Below are positions 19,561 to 28,938 of a DNA stretch of 64,000 nucleotides, piece after piece. The first letter of the stretch is position 1. Every line of letters begins with the position of its first letter. The translations under genes were made by a program, and so were the position numbers. Under the pieces are notes generated by a model, which saw nothing but the letters and a program-made list of their open reading frames with translations, did not search any database and was not told the DNA's origin. The stretch is from positions 186,001 through 250,000 of the forward strand of contig NZ_CP144164.1 in the NCBI RefSeq assembly GCF_037478005.1. The letters run 5' to 3'. Origin of the DNA: Alteromonas sp. M12. GTDB taxonomy: Bacteria; Pseudomonadota; Gammaproteobacteria; Enterobacterales; Alteromonadaceae.

Positions 19561-21723
19561 TTAGTTTAACCTTTGGAAAAAATTGAACGATCCTTGGTCA
19601 CCGATTTTTCTAGAAAAATTAATGCCAAGTTCAATCAATTGAGGTGCATTATTGTACTGTTTAATGACTTTTTTCAGTTCACTGACCGCGCGTTTTGTTT
19701 GGTCAACGCTATCTAATGCAATAAAGTAAACATAAGCGTATTGAACATTTTGCGAGTCCCATTTTATAGCCTGTTTAAATGACTTTATAGACTGCAATTT
19801 TTGTTGCTGACGAATTAAATGCAAACCTTGCGCGTAGTGTAATACTGCTGATTTAGGATTGGCTGTTAGCCCTTGTTGAAGGGTTTGTGCAACTTTATCG
19901 GTTTGTTGTGATGCACGATAAATATCCACCAAATTAACGTAATTGATATCAAAGTAAGGATCGACTTCAATTCCATGTAAAAGTGCATCTATCGCTTGCT
20001 GGTTTTGTTGAAGTTTCATATACACTTGGCTTTGGTTAAGGTTCCCTTCACCGCGCCACTGGGTTAATTCATTGCTGCTAAGTAAAGCGTCTAATGCTTG
20101 TTTGAAAACTGGGGTTGCTTCGAAGCCCAAGTTAATTAGGTTACTGGCCGCAAAAACGCGTACCGCTTTATATTGATCGCTGAGCAGTGTTTGATAGCTT
20201 TTTAAACGTTCTGCTGGTGGCAGTAATTGGCCTATTCTGGCAGTGGCCAAGCGAATCAAATCATGCTCTGAGCTTACCCATTGTTGAATGTCTGCGTCGC
20301 TCAACTGTTGAACTGAATTAGGTAACATAGAGATGGCGCTGGCGCGTTTTATCACACTCAGTTGTTCGTCGTTAATTAATGCAAAGTGTGCTTGCAACGG
20401 AAGGTAGCCCTGATGCATCAGGTCGATATAAGCCTGTTCCCCTTGAGGTAACGATTTAGGTTTACCGTGCCATTGTTGCACATTTTTAGCTGCCCACTGC
20501 GCAGACTGGTCTTGATGGCATTGATTACAAGCATTCGGCGTTCCATAGGTTACCGACAAATCTGGACGAGGAATGGTTAAACTGTGGTCACGTCGATCAT
20601 CTACACCCATGTAAGTGGTTTCTGGCATATGACAATTAACGCATTGTGCGCCAGCGGAGTCCATCGGGTGACGAATATGTTCAGGCTGCTGGTATTCTTG
20701 AGGACTGTGACATTGCAGACACAAACCGTTGCCTTGCACTTTAATTTTCATACTGTGTTGGTTGTGGCAGTCAAGACAATTGACCCCAGCGGCAAACATT
20801 TTACTTTGCAAAAATGAGCCGTATACATAAACCTCTTCTTTGATATGTCCATCGGCATGATACAAAGGAGGCGATAACAGCGTGGGCGAAAATTGGTCCA
20901 AAAATGCTGTTTCAGGGTTGATTCCATCAGTAAGCGGGGCACGTAAAGAGTGGCAAGCAAAACAGCTATCCATAAATTTATTATCGCGAGGAGGGCCTTG
21001 CCAATGAGCTACTTTATCCTCTTTACCCCGTAACCAATTGCCAAACTCCCGTTGTTCTTCTTTATTTAACAGTGACTTAGTGCTTGTGGTTTGCCTGGCG
21101 TTTGTTTTTGGATGTTCAGTCATCTCACCATGACAAGATTGACAACCCACATTGATATTGTCCCAATGTGTATCGAAACTATCTTCGGCTACGTTGTAAT
21201 TGCGTTTAAGTCCGTCTGAATGACAGTCGGCGCACATACCGTTCCAATTTTGCAAAGGTTGCTGCCAATGCAAGCGGTCATTGGGTTTAATGTCTTCTTC
21301 AGGATAAATGGGGTACCAACGCTGGCCACCATTTTGTTTTGTTCTTGAATCCCAAGCAAAGGGGAAAACTTGTAATCGACCACCTTCTTTTTCGATAAGG
21401 TATTGTTGCAGCGGATAATGGCCAAAGGTGTATTTTACTTCATAGTCATGAGTGCTTGAGTTTTCAGTAAAGCTAATTCGATAAGTATCATTTTTTGTAT
21501 AAAATTTGGCGTGCTGTGAATAATGCTCTGTTTCAACGCCAGAAAAGTCGCCCAACACACTATGTTTGTCGGCAATTGCCATCGCCTTCGCATGGTCTGA
21601 TTGTTGCCAATCTGACACTGCTTGCTGATGGCAGCCGACACAGTCTTTTACCTCAGCAGCAGCGCTCACATTGTTGCTGCTGGTGAATAGAAAAAACGCT
21701 ATAAATAGGGACAGAAATTTCAT
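19561..21723 (-). CDS. octaheme c-type cytochrome with TPR tail
   Basis: 720 residues with a signal peptide (about residues 1-22). Eight CXXCH motifs are visible: CVGCH (28-32), CADCH, CQSCH, CFACH, CLDCH, CLQCH, CVNCH and CNQCH, all in the first 420 residues. The C-terminal half holds helical TPR-like repeats (QQAIDALLHGIEVDPYFDINYVNLVDIY and similar). The first part resembles the cytochrome c554/doubled-CXXCH type. It would be a periplasmic electron-transfer protein or multiheme reductase with a protein-interaction tail. No partner redox genes adjoin it and no substrate can be named. Confidence 0.82.
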   Translation of the reverse strand: MKFLSLFIAFFLFTSSNNVSAAAEVKDCVGCHQQAVSDWQQSDHAKAMAIADKHSVLGDFSGVETEHYSQHAKFYTKNDTYRISFTENSSTHDYEVKYTFGHYPLQQYLIEKEGGRLQVFPFAWDSRTKQNGGQRWYPIYPEEDIKPNDRLHWQQPLQNWNGMCADCHSDGLKRNYNVAEDSFDTHWDNINVGCQSCHGEMTEHPKTNARQTTSTKSLLNKEEQREFGNWLRGKEDKVAHWQGPPRDNKFMDSCFACHSLRAPLTDGINPETAFLDQFSPTLLSPPLYHADGHIKEEVYVYGSFLQSKMFAAGVNCLDCHNQHSMKIKVQGNGLCLQCHSPQEYQQPEHIRHPMDSAGAQCVNCHMPETTYMGVDDRRDHSLTIPRPDLSVTYGTPNACNQCHQDQSAQWAAKNVQQWHGKPKSLPQGEQAYIDLMHQGYLPLQAHFALINDEQLSVIKRASAISMLPNSVQQLSDADIQQWVSSEHDLIRLATARIGQLLPPAERLKSYQTLLSDQYKAVRVFAASNLINLGFEATPVFKQALDALLSSNELTQWRGEGNLNQSQVYMKLQQNQQAIDALLHGIEVDPYFDINYVNLVDIYRASQQTDKVAQTLQQGLTANPKSAVLHYAQGLHLIRQQQKLQSIKSFKQAIKWDSQNVQYAYVYFIALDSVDQTKRAVSELKKVIKQYNNAPQLIELGINFSRKIGDQGSFNFFQRLN

Positions 21724-21860
21724 GCAATTTTCTCTATTTTATGAATTTAGTGTGAAAAAACGTGGCTAGTATAACCTTATTTTTTAACAAAAAACATCAC
21801 ACTTAAATCCACAAAGTACATGATTTTGTATGTATTTATAGCTCCTGTTTGGTAACTGAG

Positions 21861-22637
21861 TTAAATCAACTTATTCAGAATATTGCGGATTTTATCCGGT
21901 ACTTCAACAGATGGTACATGGCCTACATTTTCAAGCTCAATAATGTCACTAACGCCCATTATCTTTGCCAACGCTCGGACTAGATCTGGTGGGGTGGCAA
22001 CATCGTCTTTACCGGCAATGAAGTTTTGCGGTATATCAAGTGAATGAAGCTTACTGGCTTGATCTCTTTTTCCAAGCCACTCACAAAGGGCTGCATAAGA
22101 AAAATCATCAGTAGCAGCTAAACTTTGTTGCCAATGTTTTGCTAAATTTGGATCTCGTTGTGTTGATGTGGGGCTAAACCATCTGGCCACAATGTCGGCG
22201 CTCATTTGTTGCAGACCAACTTCTAGTACTGTTTTTTTGCGCTCTAGCCAAGCCTCAGGCGTACCAATTTTAGCACCTGTATTGGTTAATGTGAGACTGA
22301 GCAAGCGAGTAGGGTGGAATATTGCAAGTTGTTGCCCGATGGTGCCACCAATTGAGGTTCCAACGTAATGAAATTGACTAATATCTAATGCATCACACAG
22401 GTTAAGCAGTTGAGTAACCAAATCAAGCTCACCAAGAGGGGCTGCATCTTTAGCGATAGGCTGACTTTTTCCGTGACCAGGCAAATCCCACCTGAGTACA
22501 TAGAAATCGTTGGCCATTGCTTGGGCAACTTGATCCCAAGCATCAAGGTTCATCCCCAGAGGATGCGCTAAGACCATTGGTGGTTTTGTAGCAGAGCCTA
22601 AAGTCTCAAAATGTGTGGAAGTATCTATATTTTTCAT
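21861..22637 (-). CDS. pcaD: 3-oxoadipate enol-lactonase
   Basis: 258-residue alpha/beta hydrolase that opens 3-oxoadipate enol-lactone. The nucleophile is Ser95 in GTSIGG; the acid Asp is in AGKDDVATP and the His is in ENVGHVPSVE. AHPLGMNLDAWDQ supplies the oxyanion loop. The gene is the last of the pcaI-J-F-D operon, 8 bases after pcaF, which fixes the assignment. With catBCA it completes the ortho-cleavage route. Confidence 0.92.
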   Translation of the reverse strand: MKNIDTSTHFETLGSATKPPMVLAHPLGMNLDAWDQVAQAMANDFYVLRWDLPGHGKSQPIAKDAAPLGELDLVTQLLNLCDALDISQFHYVGTSIGGTIGQQLAIFHPTRLLSLTLTNTGAKIGTPEAWLERKKTVLEVGLQQMSADIVARWFSPTSTQRDPNLAKHWQQSLAATDDFSYAALCEWLGKRDQASKLHSLDIPQNFIAGKDDVATPPDLVRALAKIMGVSDIIELENVGHVPSVEVPDKIRNILNKLI

Positions 22638-22645
22638 AATTTAAC

Positions 22646-23848
22646 CTATGCTCGTTCAATTAACATTGCGATGCCTTGGCCTACACCAATACACATTGTA
22701 CACAACGCATACTTTTGTTGACTTTGCTGTAATTGAAAAGCTGCTGTTTGTACTAAGCGAGCCCCTGACATCCCTAATGGGTGCCCCAAAGCAATTGCGC
22801 CACCATAAGGATTAATTCGCTCATCGTCGTCTTCTAATCCGAGTTCTCGGATACATGCTAGTCCTTGTGCAGCAAAGGCTTCATTTAGTTCGATAATCGC
22901 AATATCTTGCAGCTTGATTTTAGTTCTGGACAGTAATTTTTTGACCGCGTTTACCGGGCCTATACCCATATATGCTGGTTCGACCCCTGCAGTGGCCATC
23001 CCGATTACCCGAGCTACAGGTTGTAAATCATAGCTATTTACCGCTGATTCACTAGCAACAATCATGGCTGCAGCCCCGTCGTTTATTCCCGACGCGTTGC
23101 CCGCTGTGACACTTCCATTTTCTCGAAATGGTGTTTTTAATTTTGCTAGCGCTTCTAATGTGGTCTCTGGACGTAAATGCTCATCTTCGGTAATTTGCAC
23201 GGCGTCACCGCGTCTAGGTTGATAGCTAATAGGTGTAATTTCTTTAGCAAAACAACCTGCAACTTTCGCCCGCTGGGCTTTTTGCTGTGAATTATATGCA
23301 AAAAGGTCTTGATCGGCCCGCGAAATCTTATAGCGTTCTGCAACATTTTCAGCCGTTTGCGGCATGGTTTCAGTGCCATACAGTTTGTTAAGCTGGGGAT
23401 TGATAAACCGCCAACCCATAGTAGTGTCTTGCATTGTTTGTGCGCGATCGAACGCAGCGCTTGGTTTACCCATTACATATGGCGCTCGAGACATCGACTC
23501 AACACCGCCTGCAAGATAGATCTCAGCCTCAGCACTTGCGATGGCTCTAAACGCAGTACCTATTGCATCCATACCCGAACCGCACAAGCGGTTAATGGTT
23601 GTTGCCGGTACTTCAACGGGTAATCCTGCTAGTAGCGTAGACATGCGAGCAACATTTCGATTGTCTTCCCCAGCCTGATTAGCACAGCCAAATATTGCAT
23701 CATCAATCTGTGAGGTATCTAATTTAGGCATGTCGGCAAGCACGGCTTTAATTACTTGCGCTAACATATCGTCGGGTCTGACATTTGCCAACGCGCCACC
23801 GTATCGACCAATCGCTGAGCGTTTAGGAGAGCAAATAAAAACGGACAT
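22646..23848 (-). CDS. pcaF: 3-oxoadipyl-CoA thiolase
   Basis: 400-residue degradative thiolase that splits 3-oxoadipyl-CoA into succinyl-CoA and acetyl-CoA. Active-site residues: Cys89 in NRLCGSGMDAIG, the His in GGAIALGHPLGMSGARL, and Cys in CTMCIGVGQGIA. The NEAFAAQ motif is present. It overlaps the stop/start of pcaJ at 23848, so the operon is translationally coupled. Confidence 0.93.
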   Translation of the reverse strand: MSVFICSPKRSAIGRYGGALANVRPDDMLAQVIKAVLADMPKLDTSQIDDAIFGCANQAGEDNRNVARMSTLLAGLPVEVPATTINRLCGSGMDAIGTAFRAIASAEAEIYLAGGVESMSRAPYVMGKPSAAFDRAQTMQDTTMGWRFINPQLNKLYGTETMPQTAENVAERYKISRADQDLFAYNSQQKAQRAKVAGCFAKEITPISYQPRRGDAVQITEDEHLRPETTLEALAKLKTPFRENGSVTAGNASGINDGAAAMIVASESAVNSYDLQPVARVIGMATAGVEPAYMGIGPVNAVKKLLSRTKIKLQDIAIIELNEAFAAQGLACIRELGLEDDDERINPYGGAIALGHPLGMSGARLVQTAAFQLQQSQQKYALCTMCIGVGQGIAMLIERA

Positions 23849-24666
23849 TACACTTCTCCTTGAGCGCTGTGAGCGCGTTCGGTTTTTTCTTTCAATTGAC
23901 GCAGAACATCCAGCTCTTGTTCATTCGGTGACGGGGTGGTGGTGAGCGCTTCCGAAAACTTAATCGGCCATCCGGTGGCGTTAATAACCTGCTCTTTAGA
24001 TACACCTGGATGCAGGCTAACTACCACTAATTCTTTAGTGTTAGGATCTGGTTTGAGAATACATAAGTCGGTGATTACAACAGTTGGGCCTTTGCCTATT
24101 TGCGGATGTTGTTCTCGTACCTTTCCATCGCGACCAAAGCCTACAGTAGTGACAAAATCTACCTGCTCTACAAAAGTACGAGTAGAGTGTTTTACGGTAA
24201 TAAAGACTTCTTTTGCATTCGTTGAGATCTCTGGTGCGCCGCCGCCTCCTGGTAAACGAACTTTAGGGTTGGCGTAACTTGTTTTCCCTAGTTTCGATGT
24301 CGTACCATCATTTGCCGCGATTACGGTAGTATTCAAATTTGCATATTTATCAATTTGCGCAGTGCCTAAAAATCCCACATCAATGTGACCGCCTTGTAAC
24401 CAGTATCTAAACATTTCAGGCACAGATACTGTGGTTAATGCAGATTCACACAGTTCACCATCACCAATAGATAAGGGCAAAATTTCAGGTTTAGTTTGAA
24501 TCGTGCCTGATTCATAAATTAAGGTAATATCTGGCGCATGTGTCATGCGTGCCACATTGGCAGCTTCACTAGGTAAACCAATGCCTACAAAACAGGTCAT
24601 ATTATTTGACAATGCACGGGCTGCGGTCACTGTCATCATTTCAGCAGGGGTGTAATTAGCAGTCAT
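23848..24666 (-). CDS. pcaJ: 3-oxoadipate CoA-transferase, subunit B
   Basis: 272 residues from the ATG at 24666, chosen because it sits 1 base after the pcaI stop and matches the family start (MTANYTPAEMM). The frame is open 72 codons further upstream inside pcaI, which is not used. Beta subunit of the class I CoA transferase that moves CoA from succinyl-CoA to 3-oxoadipate; the catalytic Glu lies in LIYESGTIQ. Other blocks are GLPSEAANVAR and LPGGGGAPEIS. The larger CatI/CatJ type of subunit is represented here. Confidence 0.92.
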   Translation of the reverse strand: MTANYTPAEMMTVTAARALSNNMTCFVGIGLPSEAANVARMTHAPDITLIYESGTIQTKPEILPLSIGDGELCESALTTVSVPEMFRYWLQGGHIDVGFLGTAQIDKYANLNTTVIAANDGTTSKLGKTSYANPKVRLPGGGGAPEISTNAKEVFITVKHSTRTFVEQVDFVTTVGFGRDGKVREQHPQIGKGPTVVITDLCILKPDPNTKELVVVSLHPGVSKEQVINATGWPIKFSEALTTTPSPNEQELDVLRQLKEKTERAHSAQGEV

Positions 24667-24667
24667 G

Positions 24668-25483
24668 TTAGTTTGCTCCTGTTTGCAGAATTTCGTCTTG
24701 TAACCATTGCTTAAAACGTTCTCTATCTCTACTGATTGCATCCCAATCGAGATAATATTGATTATCACGTTGGTAGTAGCCATGGGCGTAGGAAGGGTGA
24801 GCGCCCTTAGGTACAACTGCAATATGATCAATCGCCCATGCTGGTAACACACATGAGTTTGGTCCAGCGTTGAGGTCATCAACTATTTCTTCAACGGTAA
24901 CAATACTGCACTTTGAACTCAGTACGACCTCTTTTTGTACACCGATAATCCCTTCAATTAAGACATTGCCATGCCTATCTGCTTTCTGCGCATGGATGAT
25001 ACCTACATCCGGTTTTATAGCCGGAACACAGGCTAGTTTTTCACCGGTGAATGGACATTCCACGGAAGATATGGATTCATTGACATCGGGTAATTCACTG
25101 CCGATATAGCCTCGAAAAACAGCCATAGGTAGACCCGCAGCGCCTGCTTCATATGCATTGGCCATAGCTGCATGGCTATGTTCAATAGACTCTAAGGCAT
25201 TGGGGTAATCATTTTGAAATGCATCTCGTAAACGGTGTAATGATCCGACACCTGGGTTTCCACCCCATGAAAAAATTAGTTTTTTTGCACAACCTGCACC
25301 CACTAATTGATCATAGATTAAGTCTGGGGTCATTCTTATTAGGGTTAAATTACGTTTTTGCTGGCGAATAATCTCATGTCCTGCTGCAAATGGAATAAGG
25401 TGTGTGAAACCCTCCAATGCAACGGTATCACCATCGCTTACAGATTCAGATATTACTTGTTGCAGTGAATTGAAAATTGCCAT
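24668..25483 (-). CDS. pcaI: 3-oxoadipate CoA-transferase, subunit A
   Basis: 271-residue alpha subunit, partner of the next gene. Family features: VSDGDTVALEGFTHLIPFAAGHEIIRQ, FSWGGNPGVGSLHR, and ADRHGNVLIEG. It is the first gene of the pca operon, divergent from the IclR regulator. Subunit length matches the CatI type rather than the shorter PcaI type. Confidence 0.92.
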   Translation of the reverse strand: MAIFNSLQQVISESVSDGDTVALEGFTHLIPFAAGHEIIRQQKRNLTLIRMTPDLIYDQLVGAGCAKKLIFSWGGNPGVGSLHRLRDAFQNDYPNALESIEHSHAAMANAYEAGAAGLPMAVFRGYIGSELPDVNESISSVECPFTGEKLACVPAIKPDVGIIHAQKADRHGNVLIEGIIGVQKEVVLSSKCSIVTVEEIVDDLNAGPNSCVLPAWAIDHIAVVPKGAHPSYAHGYYQRDNQYYLDWDAISRDRERFKQWLQDEILQTGAN

Positions 25484-25511
25484 TCTTTCCTCTTGTTCGC
25501 ATTACAAACAT

Positions 25512-25528
25512 ATATTCATTATACGAAC
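25512..25528 (-). promoter_or_regulatory. candidate IclR-type (PcaR-like) operator in the pcaI/regulator divergent region
   Basis: Read on the minus strand, this segment begins GTTCG and continues with TATAATGAAT. It resembles the GTTCGATAATCGCAC-type box bound by PcaR in pseudomonads, with a one-base shift. It lies 30-45 bases upstream of the pcaI start, where such boxes act. The match is partial and judged by eye. Confidence 0.35.
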
Positions 25529-25675
25529 AATGTAATGTACACTGTGTTAATCGTCAAGTCATAACCGTGCTAAAAAGCATTAAAAATGATTACGAAGTTG
25601 ATAAAAAAGGTTTTAATTCTTTGGATTAGATAGAATGACAAATAGCTTAATGAAGAGAATGAAGGGCGCTTTAAC

Positions 25676-26455
25676 GTGAATGAAGAAAAAATATCAGTAG
25701 ATCATCGGGATTATGTGGGTGCGTTAGCTTCGGGGCTTGAAGTCTTAGGCTCTTTTGATGTGCAGCATAAAAAAATGACACTGTCTGAAGTCGCGCAAAT
25801 CACAGGTATGGACAGGGCGAAAGCTCGTAGGCTTCTATTAACTCTACATGCGTTAGGATACATCGCCAAAGATGGGCGTCAGTTTATGCTGACACCTAAA
25901 GTATTGCGCCTTGGTTACGCATTTAATGCCACCAATGACCATCTCGATGTCGTGCAACATTACTTGCAATCAGTCACAACTGAGCTGGGCGAGTCTTGTT
26001 CTTTGTCGATACTCGACAACCAAGAAATCATATATTTGGTTAGGTCGTCGGCTGCCCACCGATTAATGGCGATTAATTTAACCCCAGGTACTAGATTACC
26101 GGCAGCTTATACGTCGATGGGCAGAGTGTTGCTTGCTCAATTGTCTGAAACCCAACAGAAAGCGTGGCTGCAGACGGCCGAACTTTATCAGCATACAGAA
26201 ACCAGTATTGTGGATAAAAAAGACTTTTTGAACATGCTGAAAGAGGTCAAACAGGACGGGTTTTGTGTGGTTGACCAAGAATTGGAATTAGGTCTACGAT
26301 CCCTCGCCATTCCCGTGTTTGATTATCATGGAAAACTACTTGGGGCGGCCAATATAAGCACCAATTCTCTGCGAGTCAGTATCGAAAAGCTTATTAACGA
26401 ATATTCACTGGTGTTAAAAGATGCCGCTAAACAGATTTCTGCGCATGCTAAATAG
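25676..26455 (+). CDS. IclR family transcriptional regulator (PcaR/PcaU type)
   Basis: 259 residues from a GTG start. The N-terminal winged helix reads MTLSEVAQITGMDRAKARRLLLTLHALGYI. The C-terminal IclR effector domain contains VVQHYLQSVTTELGESCSLSILD, LPAAYTSMGRVLL and SLAIPVFDYHGKLLGAANIS. It is divergent from pcaIJFD. PcaR and PcaU of this family activate the same operon in response to 3-oxoadipate or protocatechuate, so it is the likely pca regulator. Confidence 0.85.
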   Translation: MNEEKISVDHRDYVGALASGLEVLGSFDVQHKKMTLSEVAQITGMDRAKARRLLLTLHALGYIAKDGRQFMLTPKVLRLGYAFNATNDHLDVVQHYLQSVTTELGESCSLSILDNQEIIYLVRSSAAHRLMAINLTPGTRLPAAYTSMGRVLLAQLSETQQKAWLQTAELYQHTETSIVDKKDFLNMLKEVKQDGFCVVDQELELGLRSLAIPVFDYHGKLLGAANISTNSLRVSIEKLINEYSLVLKDAAKQISAHAK

Positions 26456-26495
26456 CTGGTTTGAATTGTTTATTATGGCCTAAATCTAATACTGC

Positions 26496-27395
26496 TTACG
26501 AATACCGACCGTTTTTTTGATTCTCAACTAATTCATCCAGTATTTGTGTCGCAGCTTGCATTATTTCGCTATAGGGCTCTTTTCGTCGGCTGCAAATGAC
26601 AGGGCTAGTTATGGATTTATCTTCTAGTTGCACCAGCACTACATCATCTCTCGTCATGCGTTTAACTTGTTCAGGCACAAGCGCAAAGCCCATTTCTGAG
26701 GCCACCAATGCCAACGCCGTTTGAATATCATTTACCTGTTGTGCAATACGTACGTTCAATCCGTTACGAGAGAATAAATCAATACAAATGTCGGCAAATG
26801 TCGGGCTTTGACCAGCTGGATATAGGATCATAGGTAACTTTGCTAATTCAGCCATGGTGATGGTTTTTGATGCCAACGGGTGTTCTTTATGCAGTGCCAC
26901 TAACATCGGCTCTTGTAACAAGGTTGTCTGTTCAATTTCTGGATCGTTTATATAGATGCGTCCTAAACCGATATCAATTTTGCCGGTTTTGAGTGCGTCT
27001 AATTGGTCACGGGTTTTTAATTCGTACAATATAATTTCAGCTGTGTTGTTCTGCCTTAACCTTCTAACCATGGTCGGAAATTGACCATAAAAAACCGATG
27101 GTACAAATCCAATACCAAAAACAATTTTGCCACTTTCGGCCACTCGACGTGTATCTTCTATGGTTACCGATACCTTAGATAGGATTTGTTTAGCATGTTG
27201 CCAAAAGTATTGGCCGGCCGGCGTCAAAGTTAATCCACGTGGATGGCGGTTAAACAAAGTGACACCGATCTCCTCCTCTAACTGTTTGATTTGTCTGGTT
27301 AAAGGTGGCTGAGCGATGAAGAGTTTTTTAGCCGCGTTGGTTAAGTTTAACTCCTCAGCTACCGCACAGAAATAGCGTAGATGCCTTAGTTCCAT
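26496..27395 (-). CDS. catR: LysR family regulator of the cat operon (CatR/BenM type)
   Basis: 299 residues; of two adjacent ATGs I use 27395, which gives GGAGG a 4-base spacing. The N-terminal helix-turn-helix reads MELRHLRYFCAVAEELNLTNAAKKLFIAQPPLTRQIKQLE, the form shared by CatR, BenM and CatM. The effector domain has PMILYPAGQSPTFAD and DIQTALALVASEMGFALVP. It is divergent from catB. Homologues bind cis,cis-muconate and activate catBCA. Confidence 0.88.
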   Translation of the reverse strand: MELRHLRYFCAVAEELNLTNAAKKLFIAQPPLTRQIKQLEEEIGVTLFNRHPRGLTLTPAGQYFWQHAKQILSKVSVTIEDTRRVAESGKIVFGIGFVPSVFYGQFPTMVRRLRQNNTAEIILYELKTRDQLDALKTGKIDIGLGRIYINDPEIEQTTLLQEPMLVALHKEHPLASKTITMAELAKLPMILYPAGQSPTFADICIDLFSRNGLNVRIAQQVNDIQTALALVASEMGFALVPEQVKRMTRDDVVLVQLEDKSITSPVICSRRKEPYSEIMQAATQILDELVENQKNGRYS

Positions 27396-27419
27396 CATAC
27401 CTCCAAGGTATTGCTCGCA

Positions 27420-27436
27420 ACCAATTCAATATTGGT
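27420..27436. promoter_or_regulatory. candidate CatR operator (inverted repeat)
   Basis: ACCAAT (27420-27425) and its complement ATTGGT (27431-27436) are separated by 5 bases in the 102-base divergent catR/catB region. A short dyad of this kind is the usual LysR-regulator recognition site. Position between regulator and target supports it. Confidence 0.5.
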
Positions 27437-27497
27437 AAGCACTCAAAATAGCATTTAAATTAAATAAACTTTAACTACATGGTAACAGACGATTAAC

Positions 27498-28613
27498 ATG
27501 AGCAAGATTGCAAGTATCAATACTTTTATTGTCGATATTCCGACAATTAGACCACACAAACTGTCGATGACCTCGATGTCAGTACAATCAATGGTGATTG
27601 TACGCATCCGTGATAATAACGGTTTAGAAGGTATAGGTGAAGGTACTACTATTGGTGGTTTAGCTTATGGACCTGAAAGCCCCGAAAGTATTCAAACGAA
27701 TATCGACAAATATTTTTCGCCACTCATTATCAATCAGCCAGCAAGCAATATCAATGTGCTGATGCAAATGCTGAATCAATCTATCCGCGGAAATTACATT
27801 GCTAAATCAGCAGTAGAGACCGCTTTGTTGGATTTGAAAGGCAAGCAGTTAGGTGTTCCTGTTTCTGATTTATTAGGTGGTGCTTGTCACGATAAAGTGG
27901 ACTGTCTTTGGGTATTGGCCTCTGGAAATACTGAAAAAGATATCGAAGAAGCCAAAGCAATGATTGCGCAAAAAAGGCATTGCCACTTTAAGATGAAAAT
28001 TGGTGCTAGAGCACTCGAAGCAGATATTGAGCACGTCATAGCCGTGAAAAAAGCTCTTGGCAGTAACATCAGTATTCGCGTGGACGTGAATCAGGCGTGG
28101 AACGAAGTGACCGCGGTAAAAGGTATGGCAGCGCTACAAGATGCAGGCATTGATTTAGTTGAGCAACCGACACCGGCTAAAGATTTTGCCACTTTAGTGC
28201 GATTATCCGAAAAATTTAATATTCCGATTCTTGCCGATGAATCTATTGCAGACAAACAAGACGCCTACATTCTTGCCAAGCAGGGCTTTGCTGGCTCAGT
28301 GGCACTCAAAATTGCAAAAGCAGGCGGGCTTAAAGGCGCACTCGATGTTGCTACTTTGTGTACCGCTGCTGGAATCGATGTTTACGGTGGAACCCTGTTG
28401 GAAGGCTCAATAGGCACAGCCGCCGCCTTACACGCATGGTCGACCATCCCTAATATGCAATTTGGCACAGAAATGTTTGGCCCTTTGCTTTTAAAAGACG
28501 ATTTTATCAAAAACCCACTTCAGTATCGTGATTTCGGTGTTGAAATTCCTACGCTTCCAGGATTGGGACTTGAGATTGATGAAGATAAATTTACTCACTA
28601 CATGCGTAAGTAA
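27498..28613 (+). CDS. catB: muconate cycloisomerase
   Basis: 371-residue enolase-superfamily enzyme that turns cis,cis-muconate into muconolactone. The general bases and metal ligands are recognisable: the KMKIG Lys pair, Asp in RVDVNQAW, Glu in LVEQP, Asp in LADES, and the opposing Lys in VALKIAKAGG. The N-terminal capping domain includes TIRPHKLSMTSM. First gene of catBCA. Confidence 0.94.
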   Translation: MSKIASINTFIVDIPTIRPHKLSMTSMSVQSMVIVRIRDNNGLEGIGEGTTIGGLAYGPESPESIQTNIDKYFSPLIINQPASNINVLMQMLNQSIRGNYIAKSAVETALLDLKGKQLGVPVSDLLGGACHDKVDCLWVLASGNTEKDIEEAKAMIAQKRHCHFKMKIGARALEADIEHVIAVKKALGSNISIRVDVNQAWNEVTAVKGMAALQDAGIDLVEQPTPAKDFATLVRLSEKFNIPILADESIADKQDAYILAKQGFAGSVALKIAKAGGLKGALDVATLCTAAGIDVYGGTLLEGSIGTAAALHAWSTIPNMQFGTEMFGPLLLKDDFIKNPLQYRDFGVEIPTLPGLGLEIDEDKFTHYMRK

Positions 28614-28628
28614 CGCGAGGATAAAAAT

Positions 28629-28907
28629 ATGTTATTTCAAGTAAATATGACCGTAATTCCACCAAAAGATATGCCTAAAGAGCAATTTGACGAAATAAAA
28701 GCAACAGAAAAGAAATATGCCGAGCAGCTTCAGCAGCAAGGTATTTGGAAGCACCTTTGGCGCGTTGTAGGGCAATATGCCAATGTGAGTATTTTTGAAG
28801 TAAAAGATAATGCGCATCTCCATGAGATTTTGATGGGGCTTCCTTTATATCCCTATATGGAAATGACCGTGACTCCTTTGTGTGATCACCCTTCTTCCAT
28901 TCATTAA
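28629..28907 (+). CDS. catC: muconolactone delta-isomerase
   Basis: 92 residues, the standard length. It isomerises muconolactone to 3-oxoadipate enol-lactone, the substrate of the PcaD-type lactonase encoded at 21861-22637. MLFQVNMTVIPPKDMP at the start, GIWKHLWRVVGQYANVSIFEV in the middle and LMGLPLYPYMEMTVTPL near the end are hallmark blocks. It lies 15 bases after catB. Confidence 0.94.
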   Translation: MLFQVNMTVIPPKDMPKEQFDEIKATEKKYAEQLQQQGIWKHLWRVVGQYANVSIFEVKDNAHLHEILMGLPLYPYMEMTVTPLCDHPSSIH

Positions 28908-28938
28908 TCATAATCAATTAGCGTACTTGGAGATTTTT

